From Pseudomonadota bacterium (lineage in GTDB: Bacteria; Pseudomonadota; Alphaproteobacteria; UBA828; JAPUJA01): a stretch of DNA of 23,217 bases. The position numbers and the translations under genes are program-made. The stretch lies in NCBI GenBank assembly GCA_027296525.1, contig JAPUJA010000072.1, forward strand, positions 1 to 23,217, given 5' to 3'. This document shows positions 1-6,692 of the stretch, in pieces. Below the pieces are notes generated by a model. The model worked only from the letters and a program-made list of their open reading frames with translations, searched no databases and had not been told where the DNA came from. Position 1 is the first letter of the stretch, and the number at the start of each line of letters is the position of its first letter.

Positions 1-357
1 ATCATGTTCGTCGGCGACGTCGCGTTTACCCAGAAGGACTATGGCCCCGGCAAGTCGAACCACGACCTCACCACCATCGTGACGATCCAGTGGGATTCGA
101 ACGGCAATGGGGTCGCGGATGGCGGCGACAGCCCGGTCGGCCAGGCAACGGTGACCGTCGAGCTCTGCCATCCGGGGAGCGGACAGTGTTGGGATTGGAT
201 TCCGCTCTCGACAAGCGGCGCGGGCACGGCGAACTTCATCCTGAAGCGCGCGCCCACGGGGAACTACGACTTCACCGTGAACGGCGTGAGCCACGGCACC
301 TATCTCTGGGAATCGTCGCTCGATCTGGACAATCCGAGCTCGTATTCGCTGAATTAA
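1..357 (+). CDS. C-terminal part of a secreted protein with an Ig-like domain (probably an extracellular serine protease); 5' end outside window
   Basis: The frame is open from base 1 and ends at TAA (355-357), so only about 118 C-terminal residues are visible. They start with M-F-V-G-D, then a beta-rich stretch with T-x-V-T-I, a D-S-N-G-N-G acidic loop, G-Q-A-T-V-T-V-E and a late N-G-V-S-H-G-T-Y. This resembles the 'MHVGDLDG ... ATVTI ... VTHATLTY' Ig/fibronectin-like domain often found at the C-terminus of secreted subtilisin-like proteases; that family link is from memory. No catalytic residues are in view, so the enzymatic part is inferred only. Its two Cys residues (in E-L-C-H and Q-C-W) suggest a periplasmic or extracellular location. 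It sits just upstream of the type II secretion genes and could be a substrate of that system. The domain type is moderately certain, the full protein is not. Confidence 0.55.
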   Translation: MMFVGDVAFTQKDYGPGKSNHDLTTIVTIQWDSNGNGVADGGDSPVGQATVTVELCHPGSGQCWDWIPLSTSGAGTANFILKRAPTGNYDFTVNGVSHGTYLWESSLDLDNPSSYSLN

Positions 358-613
358 CACCGGCGCGGCGCTCTCGCGGGGGCCAGCCGGCGAGGTGGGA
401 CTCGCAACGCGCCTCTCACGGCGCCTTCCCGGCTCGCCGGACCCTGTCGCGCCGACCCCCGAAAAGCGTGGATTGGTATATACTGATGCTCGAGGCCCGG
501 GACGCGGCCCCCTTGGGCGGTCCCCCTGGGGTGGCCTGATCGGCTCGGCCGAACGCAAGCTCCGGGCCGCCGGATTCCTGGATTGAGGGCCGAGCGTTGT
601 TCCAATTTCCGCC
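358..613. other. Intergenic region between the secreted protein and gspO
   Basis: This is 256 bases of GC-rich sequence with no convincing gene. Short G/C runs around 508-537 could form a weak stem, but no clear terminator with a T-run and no recognisable sigma-70 promoter was found. No strong ribosome binding site precedes the gspO ATG. Confidence 0.4.
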
Positions 614-1372
614 ATGTCCGAGTTGATACGGCTCGAATGGTTCTTTCCCCTCCTCGCCGCACCGTTCATCGGAAGCTTCCTGGGCCTCCTGATCCGGCGC
701 CTGCCGGCGGGCCAGGGGGTGGTTCTCGGACGCTCGGCCTGCCCGGACTGCGCCCATCCCTTGGGCGTTCGCGACCTCCTGCCGCTCGTGAGCTTCGCAC
801 TCTCCGGCGGGCGCTGCCGCCATTGCAAGAGCCCGATCTCGCGCCTCTATCCGGCGATCGAGATCGCCGCCATCGTGATCGCGCTCTGGGCGGCGCTCAT
901 GCTCTCGGGCTGGCTCGTCTGGGCGGGCTGCGCCCTCGGCTGGGCGCTGCTCGCTCTCGCCGCGATCGACCAGGAACACATGCTGCTTCCCGATCCGCTG
1001 ACGCTGCCCTTGATCCCCGCCGGCCTCTTGGTCGCCTACGCGCTCGATCCTCGCCTGCTCGTCCCCCACGCGATCGGCGCGGGCGCGGGCTTCTCGGCCT
1101 TCGCACTCATCGGCTGGGCCTACAAGGCGCTTCGCGCACGCGCCGGGCTCGGCCTCGGGGACGCCAAGCTCCTGGCCGGGGCGGGCGCCTGGCTCTCCTG
1201 GCAGGGCCTGCCGAGCGTCGTGCTGATCGCGGCCGTGGCGGCGCTTCTGGTCTTGCTCGCCCGCTCGTTCGCCGGGCGTTTGATTTCGCCGACGACGCCG
1301 GTTCCCTTCGGGCCCTATCTCTGCCTCGGGACCTGGCTCGTCTGGCTCTACGGTCCGTTGATCCCGGCGTGA
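614..1372 (+). CDS. gspO: Prepilin peptidase / N-methyltransferase of the type II secretion system
   Basis: An inner-membrane aspartic peptidase (family A24) that cleaves the leader of type IV-pilin-like proteins after a glycine and methylates the new N-terminus. The 252-residue protein has the full family layout. There is an N-terminal membrane segment with G-S-F-L, and a cytoplasmic zinc-type tetracysteine (C43-x2-C46 and C68-x2-C71). The two catalytic aspartates are in A-I-D119-Q-E-H and G-L-G-D183-A-K. Several further hydrophobic helices follow. Its substrates are very likely GspG, H, I and J, encoded just downstream on the same strand. It opens the plus-strand secretion gene set; placing the peptidase before gspE is less usual than a terminal gspO. 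The ATG at 614 is the start that gives the complete N-terminal helix, although no strong Shine-Dalgarno sequence precedes it. Confidence 0.95.
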   Translation: MSELIRLEWFFPLLAAPFIGSFLGLLIRRLPAGQGVVLGRSACPDCAHPLGVRDLLPLVSFALSGGRCRHCKSPISRLYPAIEIAAIVIALWAALMLSGWLVWAGCALGWALLALAAIDQEHMLLPDPLTLPLIPAGLLVAYALDPRLLVPHAIGAGAGFSAFALIGWAYKALRARAGLGLGDAKLLAGAGAWLSWQGLPSVVLIAAVAALLVLLARSFAGRLISPTTPVPFGPYLCLGTWLVWLYGPLIPA

Positions 1373-1459
1373 GCGTCGGCAGACACGAGGTGTAAGGCGC
1401 GCGGGCCGAGTGAACCCCATGGAATCGAGCCCGCCGGCGAAGAGATCGGCGAGCGGCTG

Positions 1460-3109
1460 GTGGCCGGCGACAGGCTCACCCCCGATGATCTCGAGCGCGC
1501 GCGGCGCTTGCAACAGGAGACCGGCGAGCGCCTCCATGTGATCCTCACCCAGCTCGGGTTGATCTCGGAGCGCGCCATGGCCGAGGCGCTCGCGGACTTT
1601 CTCGCGCTCCCGCTGGTCGGCTTGAGCGACTATCCGGCCGAGCCCGCAATCGACGACGCGATCAGCGCCAAGTTCCTGAAAGAACATCGCATCGTGCCCC
1701 TTGGCGATTCGCCTGAGGGGGTCGTGGTCGCGATGGCCGATCCGCTCGATCAATACGCCATCGACGCGATGCGCCTCTTCACCGGCAAGCCCGTCGAGGC
1801 CCGGGTCGGCGTTCCGGCCGATATCGAGGCCGCCTTCGACCGCCTCTACGGCACGGGCCAGGGCACGATCGGCGAGGTCGTCGATGAGGGCCCGGCCGCA
1901 GGCGCCGATGAAGACATCGAGCGCCTGCGCGATCTCGCGAGCGAGGCGCCCGTCATCCGCATGGTCAATCTTCTGATCGGCCGGGCGGTGGAGACGCGCG
2001 CCTCCGACATCCACGTCGAACCGTTCGAAAACGCGCTCCGGGTGCGCTACCGGATCGACGGCGTGCTGCGCGAGGTCGAAGCGCCGCCGAGCCGTCTGCG
2101 CGCCGCCGTGATCTCGCGCATCAAGCTGATGGCGAAGTTGAACATCGCCGAGACGCGGCTGCCCCAGGACGGGCGTATTCGGCTCGTTTCCCGGGGCAAG
2201 GAGATCGACCTTCGGGTCTCGAGCGTGCCGACGATGCACGGCGAGAGCGTCGTGCTCCGCATCCTCGACCGGGGAAGCGTCGCGCTCGACTTCGCCCAGC
2301 TCGGCTTCGACGAGGAATCGCTCGAGCGCTATCTCGAGATGCTCGACCGCCCCCACGGCATCCTTCTGGTCACGGGGCCCACGGGCAGCGGCAAGACCAC
2401 GACGCTTTATACCTCGCTTCTCCGGCTGAATACCGGCGAGCGGAAGATCCTGACCGTCGAGGATCCGATCGAATACCAGTTGGAGGGCATCAACCAGCTG
2501 CAGGTCAAGCCGCAGATCGGCTTGAGTTTCGCGAACGCCTTGCGTTCCTTTCTGCGTCAGGATCCCGACATCATCATGATCGGCGAGATCCGCGATCTCG
2601 AGACCGCGGAGATCGCCGTGCAGGCGGCGCTCACGGGCCACGAGGTGCTCTCGACGCTGCACACCAACGACGCCGCCTCGACCGTCACCCGCCTGCTTGA
2701 TATGGGCGTCGACGACTATCTCCTGACCTCGACGGTGAACGGGGTCGTCGCCCAGCGCTTGGTGCGTACGCTCTGCCGCAAGTGCCGAAGGTCCGAGGCG
2801 GCTCTGCCCGAGCTCGTCGAGCAGCTTGGGCTCCGCGAGATCACGGATGCCGATCCGATCACGCTCCATCAGCCCCAGGGGTGCGACGCCTGCAACCAAA
2901 CGGGCTATCTCGGCCGTGTCGCGATTCTGGAGACTCTGGTGATCGACGACGGGCTCAGGCGTCTCATCCTGCGCCACGCCGAGGCCCACGAGCTCAAGCG
3001 CGCCGCCGCCGAGGCGGGCATGCGCACGATGTATCGGGACGGCCTCGCCAAGGCGCTCGCCGGGATCACCTCTCTCGAAGAAGTGCTCCGGGTCACCCGC
3101 GACGCTTGA
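1460..3109 (+). CDS. gspE: Type II secretion ATPase GspE
   Basis: The cytoplasmic hexameric AAA-like ATPase that powers pseudopilus assembly. An N-terminal MshEN/T2SSE_N-type domain (about residues 1-140) binds GspL. The ATPase core has Walker A G-P-T-G-S-G-K-T (from residue 306), a Walker B-like I-I-M-I-G-E-I-R-D (about 371), the His box L-S-T-L-H-T-N-D, and the GspE tetracysteine zinc site (C-R-K-C near 439, C-D-A-C near 475). At 549 residues it is of normal length. The listed start is GTG 1460, which has poor ribosome-binding context. Family-like sequence (G-E-E-I-G-E-R-L) continues upstream in the same frame, but no ATG, GTG or TTG lies between the gspO stop (1370-1372) and 1460. An ATG at 1419 is in another frame. 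The true 5' end is therefore uncertain and may reflect a frameshift or a non-standard start. Confidence 0.93.
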   Translation: MAGDRLTPDDLERARRLQQETGERLHVILTQLGLISERAMAEALADFLALPLVGLSDYPAEPAIDDAISAKFLKEHRIVPLGDSPEGVVVAMADPLDQYAIDAMRLFTGKPVEARVGVPADIEAAFDRLYGTGQGTIGEVVDEGPAAGADEDIERLRDLASEAPVIRMVNLLIGRAVETRASDIHVEPFENALRVRYRIDGVLREVEAPPSRLRAAVISRIKLMAKLNIAETRLPQDGRIRLVSRGKEIDLRVSSVPTMHGESVVLRILDRGSVALDFAQLGFDEESLERYLEMLDRPHGILLVTGPTGSGKTTTLYTSLLRLNTGERKILTVEDPIEYQLEGINQLQVKPQIGLSFANALRSFLRQDPDIIMIGEIRDLETAEIAVQAALTGHEVLSTLHTNDAASTVTRLLDMGVDDYLLTSTVNGVVAQRLVRTLCRKCRRSEAALPELVEQLGLREITDADPITLHQPQGCDACNQTGYLGRVAILETLVIDDGLRRLILRHAEAHELKRAAAEAGMRTMYRDGLAKALAGITSLEEVLRVTRDA

Positions 3110-3112
3110 GCG

Positions 3113-4333
3113 ATGCCAACCTTCCACTACAAGGCGGTCACCGAGGCGGGCGAGACGCTCGAAGGTGAAATGGACGCCCCGAGTCGCTCGGCCGTGATCG
3201 AACGGCTGCACGATCAGGGCCACGTCCCGGTGCGCGCCGACGAGCTCAAGGGCCCGGTGCGCGGCGCGTGGCTGACGCGCGATCTCTTCGCCGGCCGGCG
3301 CGTGCCCCGAAAGGCGCTTGCGCTTGCGACCCGCGAGCTCGCCACCCTGCTCCAAGCGGGCCTCACCCTCGAACGCTCGCTCGAAATCCTGAAGAGCATC
3401 GCCGAACAGCCGGCCCTCGGCAAGATGCTCGCCCGTGTTCTCGAACGGGTGCGCGGTGGGACCTCATTGGCCGACGCCATGGCGTCGGAAGAACGCACCT
3501 TTCCCCGCTATTACGTCAGCATGGTGCGCGCCGGCGAGACCGGCGGCTCCCTCGAGCAGGTGCTTGCCCGGCTCGCCGACTTCATGGAAAAGACCCAAGA
3601 GATGGCCGAGAGCGTGCGATCGGCGCTGATCTACCCGGCCTTTCTGCTGACGCTCGCGGGCGTCTCGGTGATCGTGCTGCTTACCGTGGTGATTCCCGAG
3701 TTCCGTCCGCTGTTCGAGGATGCCGGCGAGAGCCTGCCGCTGGCGACACAGCTGCTCGTCGGTTTCGGAGAGCTCTTCCGCGCGTATTGGTGGGCTCTCC
3801 TCGCCGCGATCGCGCTCCTCGTCCTTCTCGCGCGCCGCGCGATGACGAATCCCGCGCACCGTCAGCGGTGGGACCGCGCCGCCCTGAGGCTTCCGCTCTT
3901 TGGCGCCCTGCTCGCGAAGATCGAGGTCGCGCGCTTCAGCCGCACGCTCGGCACTCTGCTTCGCAACGGCGTCGCGCTGCTCCCGGCGCTCGCCATCGTG
4001 AAGGACACCTTGAGCAACCGGGTCATGGCCCAGGCGGTCGAAGACGTGGCGCTGCGCGTGAAGGAGGGCCAGGGCCTTGCTGCACCGCTCACGGCGGCGG
4101 GCGTGTTTCCGGCGCTCGCCGTCAATCTGGTGCGTGTCGGTGAGGAGACCGGAGAGCTCGAGAGCATGCTCGACAAGATCGCGGAGATCTATGATCGCGA
4201 GGTTCAGCGCAGTCTCGATCGCCTGCTCGCGATGCTCGTGCCGGCACTGACCATTGGCATGGGGCTGCTGATTGCGGCTATCATATTCTCGATTCTCACG
4301 GCCATCTTGAGCGCCAACAGCCTGGCGTTCTGA
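3113..4333 (+). CDS. gspF: Type II secretion inner-membrane platform protein GspF
   Basis: The polytopic inner-membrane core of the assembly platform, which couples the GspE ATPase to pseudopilin extraction. The 406-residue protein has the family's duplicated architecture. An N-terminal region begins F-H-Y-K-A-V and is followed by a cytoplasmic T2SSF domain (about residues 70-190, with L-L-Q-A-G-L-T-L-E). Two membrane segments follow (about 174-200 and 225-245). A second T2SSF domain contains L-L-R-N-G-V-A-L-L and V-G-E-E-T-G-E-L, and a C-terminal membrane helix lies at about 370-400. The paired 'AG-tL' and 'GEetG-L' motifs are diagnostic. The gene starts 3 bases after the gspE stop, so the two are almost certainly cotranscribed and translationally coupled. 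Confidence 0.95.
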   Translation: MPTFHYKAVTEAGETLEGEMDAPSRSAVIERLHDQGHVPVRADELKGPVRGAWLTRDLFAGRRVPRKALALATRELATLLQAGLTLERSLEILKSIAEQPALGKMLARVLERVRGGTSLADAMASEERTFPRYYVSMVRAGETGGSLEQVLARLADFMEKTQEMAESVRSALIYPAFLLTLAGVSVIVLLTVVIPEFRPLFEDAGESLPLATQLLVGFGELFRAYWWALLAAIALLVLLARRAMTNPAHRQRWDRAALRLPLFGALLAKIEVARFSRTLGTLLRNGVALLPALAIVKDTLSNRVMAQAVEDVALRVKEGQGLAAPLTAAGVFPALAVNLVRVGEETGELESMLDKIAEIYDREVQRSLDRLLAMLVPALTIGMGLLIAAIIFSILTAILSANSLAF

Positions 4334-4367
4334 GTTCCATGCGCGGAAAGCGCCCGGCGAGGCAAGC

Positions 4368-4802
4368 ATGATTCGAAAAACCGTTTCCCGATTGCGCCGC
4401 TCCCAGGGCTTCACGCTGATCGAGCTCCTCGTCGCGCTCGCCATCCTCGCCCTGATCGCCGGCATCGCCGTCCCTCAGGTGCTCAAATATCTGGCGAGCG
4501 CCAAGACCGACACCGCCCAGATACAGATCGAGAGTCTCGGCGGCGCGCTCGACCTCTACCGGCTCGATGTCGGCCGTTATCCCGCCGAGAGCGAGGGGCT
4601 CAAGGCTCTCGTCGAGCGGTCCTTGGAGGCCGAACGCTGGAACGGGCCCTATATCAAGAAGGCGGACGGCCTGATCGACCCGTGGGGCAACCCCTATATC
4701 TACGATTTTCCGGGTGAGCACGGCGACTACGACCTCCACTCGCTGGGGGCCGACGGGGCCGAGGGCGGCGAAGACGAAGACCAGGACGTGGTGAGTTGGT
4801 GA
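4368..4802 (+). CDS. gspG: Major pseudopilin GspG
   Basis: The main subunit of the periplasmic pseudopilus piston. The 144-residue precursor has a short basic leader ending S-Q-G, followed by the prepilin peptidase site G^F-T-L-I-E-L-L with the conserved Glu+5 and a hydrophobic helix. The GspG signature follows: D-L-Y-R-L-D-V-G-R-Y-P, then W-N-G-P-Y-I-K and D-P-W-G-N-P-Y. The C-terminal loop S-L-G-A-D-G ... E-G-G-E-D-E-D-Q-D is the calcium-binding loop typical of GspG. The ATG at 4368 is preceded by a G/A-rich ribosome site (GGCGAGGCAAGC). The gap to gspF is 34 bases, and the stop overlaps the gspH start. Confidence 0.96.
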   Translation: MIRKTVSRLRRSQGFTLIELLVALAILALIAGIAVPQVLKYLASAKTDTAQIQIESLGGALDLYRLDVGRYPAESEGLKALVERSLEAERWNGPYIKKADGLIDPWGNPYIYDFPGEHGDYDLHSLGADGAEGGEDEDQDVVSW

Positions 4803-5245
4803 GCGCCGCACCCGCCCGGGGGTTCACCCTCGTCGAGCTCTTGGTGGTCCTGGCCCTCATCGCGCTGGTTATCGCCGTCGCCTCGCCCGTCATCTCGAAC
4901 GTCTTTCCCGGCGCCCAGACGAAGGCCGCGGCACGCGAGCTCGCCGCCGGATTGCGCTTCGCGCGCAGCCAGGCGATCACCGGGAACCGCGAGGTTGGCA
5001 TGGTGCTCGACCTCGAAAATCGCCGCTACAGCGTCGGCGGGGAAGACGACATCCACGAGCTGCCGGAAGAGGCGGAGATCACGCTGGTGACGGCGCGCTC
5101 CGAAAGGATCGACGAGCGGACGGGCGTGATCCGGTTCTTTCCCGACGGCTCCTCGACGGGCGGCGGGGTCAGCCTCGCGTTTGGGAACAAGGAGTACCGT
5201 GTCATGGTGGATTGGCTGACCGGGCGCGTCAGGGTTCTCGACTAA
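4799..5245 (+). CDS. gspH: Minor pseudopilin GspH
   Basis: A minor pseudopilin of the tip/shaft. After a short leader (A-P-A-R-G) comes the cleavage site G^F-T-L-V-E-L-L-V-V-L-A-L, followed by a hydrophobic helix. Then comes the GspH-type sequence A-A-R-E-L-A-A-G-L-R-F-A-R-S-Q-A-I-T-G-N-R-E-V, which is diagnostic for GspH/FimT proteins. Beta-strand sequence with F-F-P-D-G-S-S-T-G-G-G makes up the rest. The start is taken as GTG 4799, overlapping the gspG stop (GTGA arrangement); a TTG one codon earlier (4796) is possible. Length is about 148 residues, normal for the family. Confidence 0.92.
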   Translation: MSAAPARGFTLVELLVVLALIALVIAVASPVISNVFPGAQTKAAARELAAGLRFARSQAITGNREVGMVLDLENRRYSVGGEDDIHELPEEAEITLVTARSERIDERTGVIRFFPDGSSTGGGVSLAFGNKEYRVMVDWLTGRVRVLD

Positions 5246-5246
5246 G

Positions 5247-5639
5247 GTGTTCCGGCCCAAACTTCCCGAGCGGGGCTTCACGCTGATCGAGGTTCTCACC
5301 GCCTTGGCCATCCTGGCCGTCTCGCTCGGCGTGCTTTTTCAGAGCTTCTCGGCGGGCCTGCGCAATGTCGATGTTTCCGAGGACTACGCGCTCGCGACCG
5401 GGCTCGCCGAGTCGAAGCTCGCAAGCGTCGGTATCGAGGAACCCCTCGAAGCGGGCGAGACGACGGGGCGCTTCGACGACCGGTTCCGTTGGCGCGTGAT
5501 CGTCGAGCCCTATGAGGAAGAGCCCGCGGACGAGAACGCGGGCGCCGTCGAAGCCTTCGAGGTCGTGATCACCATCGCTTGGGGCGAGGCCGATGCCGAA
5601 CGATCGATATCGCTTGCGACTCTGCGCCTGGCCCCTTAA
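5247..5639 (+). CDS. gspI: Minor pseudopilin GspI
   Basis: A minor pseudopilin that forms the GspI-J-K tip complex in known systems. The 130-residue precursor has leader F-R-P-K-L-P-E-R-G, cleavage site G^F-T-L-I-E-V-L-T-A-L-A-I-L-A, and the GspI-characteristic A-T-G-L-A-E-S-K-L after the helix. The C-terminal domain holds W-R-V-I-V-E-P and V-V-I-T-I-A-W. The GTG start at 5247 lies one base after the gspH stop (TAA 5243-5245), so translation is probably coupled. Identity as GspI rests on the leader, size, the A-x-x-K/L pattern and its position between H and J. Confidence 0.92.
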   Translation: MFRPKLPERGFTLIEVLTALAILAVSLGVLFQSFSAGLRNVDVSEDYALATGLAESKLASVGIEEPLEAGETTGRFDDRFRWRVIVEPYEEEPADENAGAVEAFEVVITIAWGEADAERSISLATLRLAP

Positions 5640-6336
5640 GGCTTTCGCTCCTTTGGGCAAGCGCCGCGTCCTCCGGCGCGACGGCGGCTTCACCCTGATC
5701 GAGCTGCTCGTCGCCATCACGCTGCTCGGTCTCATCCTCGCGATGATCTTCGGCGGGCTCCGTTTCGGCACGCGCGCGTGGGAGCGGGCGGACGAGGCGA
5801 TCGACGCCACATCCGAGGTGCAGGCGGTTCAATCCTTCCTGCGGCGCGTGCTCGGCCAGGCGAGCGGCGTTACCGCGGCGAACGGTGAGGACAACGAGGG
5901 CGTCGCGTTCGTAGGGGAACGGGAACGTCTCGCCTTCGTGACCTCGATGCCGGCCCATCTGGGTTTCGCCGGATTCTATCGGCTCACTTTCCGCCTCGAG
6001 CGCAAGCCCGAGGGTGCGAGCTTGATCGCCGAATGGCGCCCTTACGAGCGCGAGACGATCGCCTTGAGCGATAGCGCGGCGGTGGAAGAGAGGGTGCTGA
6101 TCGAGGGGATCGACGATCTCGCCTTCGGCTATTTCGGCAGCCCCGAGCCCGAGCGCCCGCCCGATTGGCACGACCTATGGCTCGAGGCGACGACGCTCCC
6201 CTCGCTCGTCAGGCTCGAGCTCTCCTTTGCGCAAGAAGACAAACGCTCCTGGCCCGTGCTCGTGGCGGTGCTTCCGCTCGCCAACGCCGCGACCGTGACC
6301 CCCGACGCGCTCTCAGGGATCGAGCCGGTGCGTTGA
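5593..6336 (+). CDS. gspJ: Minor pseudopilin GspJ
   Basis: A minor pseudopilin of the tip complex. The cleavage site is G-G^F-T-L-I-E-L-L-V-A-I-T-L-L-G-L, followed by the GspJ-type G-G-L-R-F-G-T-R-A-W-E-R. A larger C-terminal domain ends with L-P-S-L-V-R-L-E-L and W-P-V-L-V-A-V-L-P-L-A, as in GspJ proteins. Two starts are possible. ATG 5593 overlaps gspI by 47 bases and gives an unusually long leader of about 33 residues. TTG 5653, 13 bases after the gspI stop, gives a compact basic leader of about 12 residues more typical of prepilins. The gene ends the plus-strand set; gspK, its usual follower, is absent and a convergent gene comes next. Confidence 0.92.
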   Translation: MPNDRYRLRLCAWPLKAFAPLGKRRVLRRDGGFTLIELLVAITLLGLILAMIFGGLRFGTRAWERADEAIDATSEVQAVQSFLRRVLGQASGVTAANGEDNEGVAFVGERERLAFVTSMPAHLGFAGFYRLTFRLERKPEGASLIAEWRPYERETIALSDSAAVEERVLIEGIDDLAFGYFGSPEPERPPDWHDLWLEATTLPSLVRLELSFAQEDKRSWPVLVAVLPLANAATVTPDALSGIEPVR

Positions 6337-6363
6337 CGCCGCCAAGCTTGCTTGTGGAAAGCG

Positions 6364-6380
6364 CCGCGGCTCAGCCGCGG
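6364..6380. terminator. Inverted repeat at the convergent junction of gspJ and the lipoprotein gene
   Basis: A perfect CCGCGG-CTCAG-CCGCGG inverted repeat (it can also be read as an 8-bp arm around one central base) spans the stop codon of the minus-strand lipoprotein gene and lies 28 bases past the gspJ stop. It could end transcription from both sides. There is no clear T-run, so a Rho-independent terminator is only a possibility. Confidence 0.35.
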
Positions 6381-6685
6381 AGGATGAAATAGACGTTGCG
6401 CTGAATGCGGTGGAATCTGGCCTGGCACTTGCCATAGCCGGCCTGCCAGCCGAGATCGTACTCCCTATCCGCTTCGGCGCGCTCGGCGTCATGGGCCCGG
6501 ACGTAAAGGAAATTGCCCGAGGCCGCGTAGCCGCTGTCGCAGCCGTCGCGGAAACCGTCTCGGTAGTCTCCGGGACCCGGTGGCACGGTCAGCATGGTCG
6601 TGCCGCACCCCGCAAGGAGCAGAACCACCCCCGCCAGAACCGCTGCTCGAGACACGCGCCTTACCCTTCCACCCAACCGGCTCAT
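6371..6685 (-). CDS. Small lipoprotein encoded directly after the secretin gene (unknown function)
   Basis: A 104-residue protein with a basic N-terminus, a hydrophobic core (A-A-V-L-A-G-V-V-L-L-L) and a clear lipobox L-A-G-C, giving lipidation at Cys27. The mature part carries two related short motifs, D-Y-R-D-G-F-R-D-G-C-D-S-G-Y-A-A-S-G-N and Y-D-L-G-W-Q-A-G-Y-G-K-C, each with regularly spaced glycines and one cysteine, so a disulfide between them is plausible. Similar small lipoproteins with this D-G-x3-G-x3-G-Y pattern occur in alphaproteobacteria (from memory, uncharacterised). The start is only 7 bases after the gspD stop on the same strand, so it is probably the last gene of the gspL-M-(C/N)-D operon. 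A role as pilotin or accessory factor for the secretin is a guess from position alone. Confidence 0.75.
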   Translation of the reverse strand: MSRLGGRVRRVSRAAVLAGVVLLLAGCGTTMLTVPPGPGDYRDGFRDGCDSGYAASGNFLYVRAHDAERAEADREYDLGWQAGYGKCQARFHRIQRNVYFILRG

Positions 6686-6692
6686 CCCCCGC

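Noticed and set aside
1419..1460. ATG 1419 as the start of gspE
   Set aside because: It is in a different reading frame from the conserved GspE sequence. It would only work with a frameshift, which is reported as a finding instead.
416..3355. A 979-codon open frame on the minus strand opposite gspO, gspE and the start of gspF
   Set aside because: It lies antisense to clearly conserved genes, has an arginine/aspartate-rich composition typical of shadow frames in GC-rich DNA, and shows no recognisable domain.
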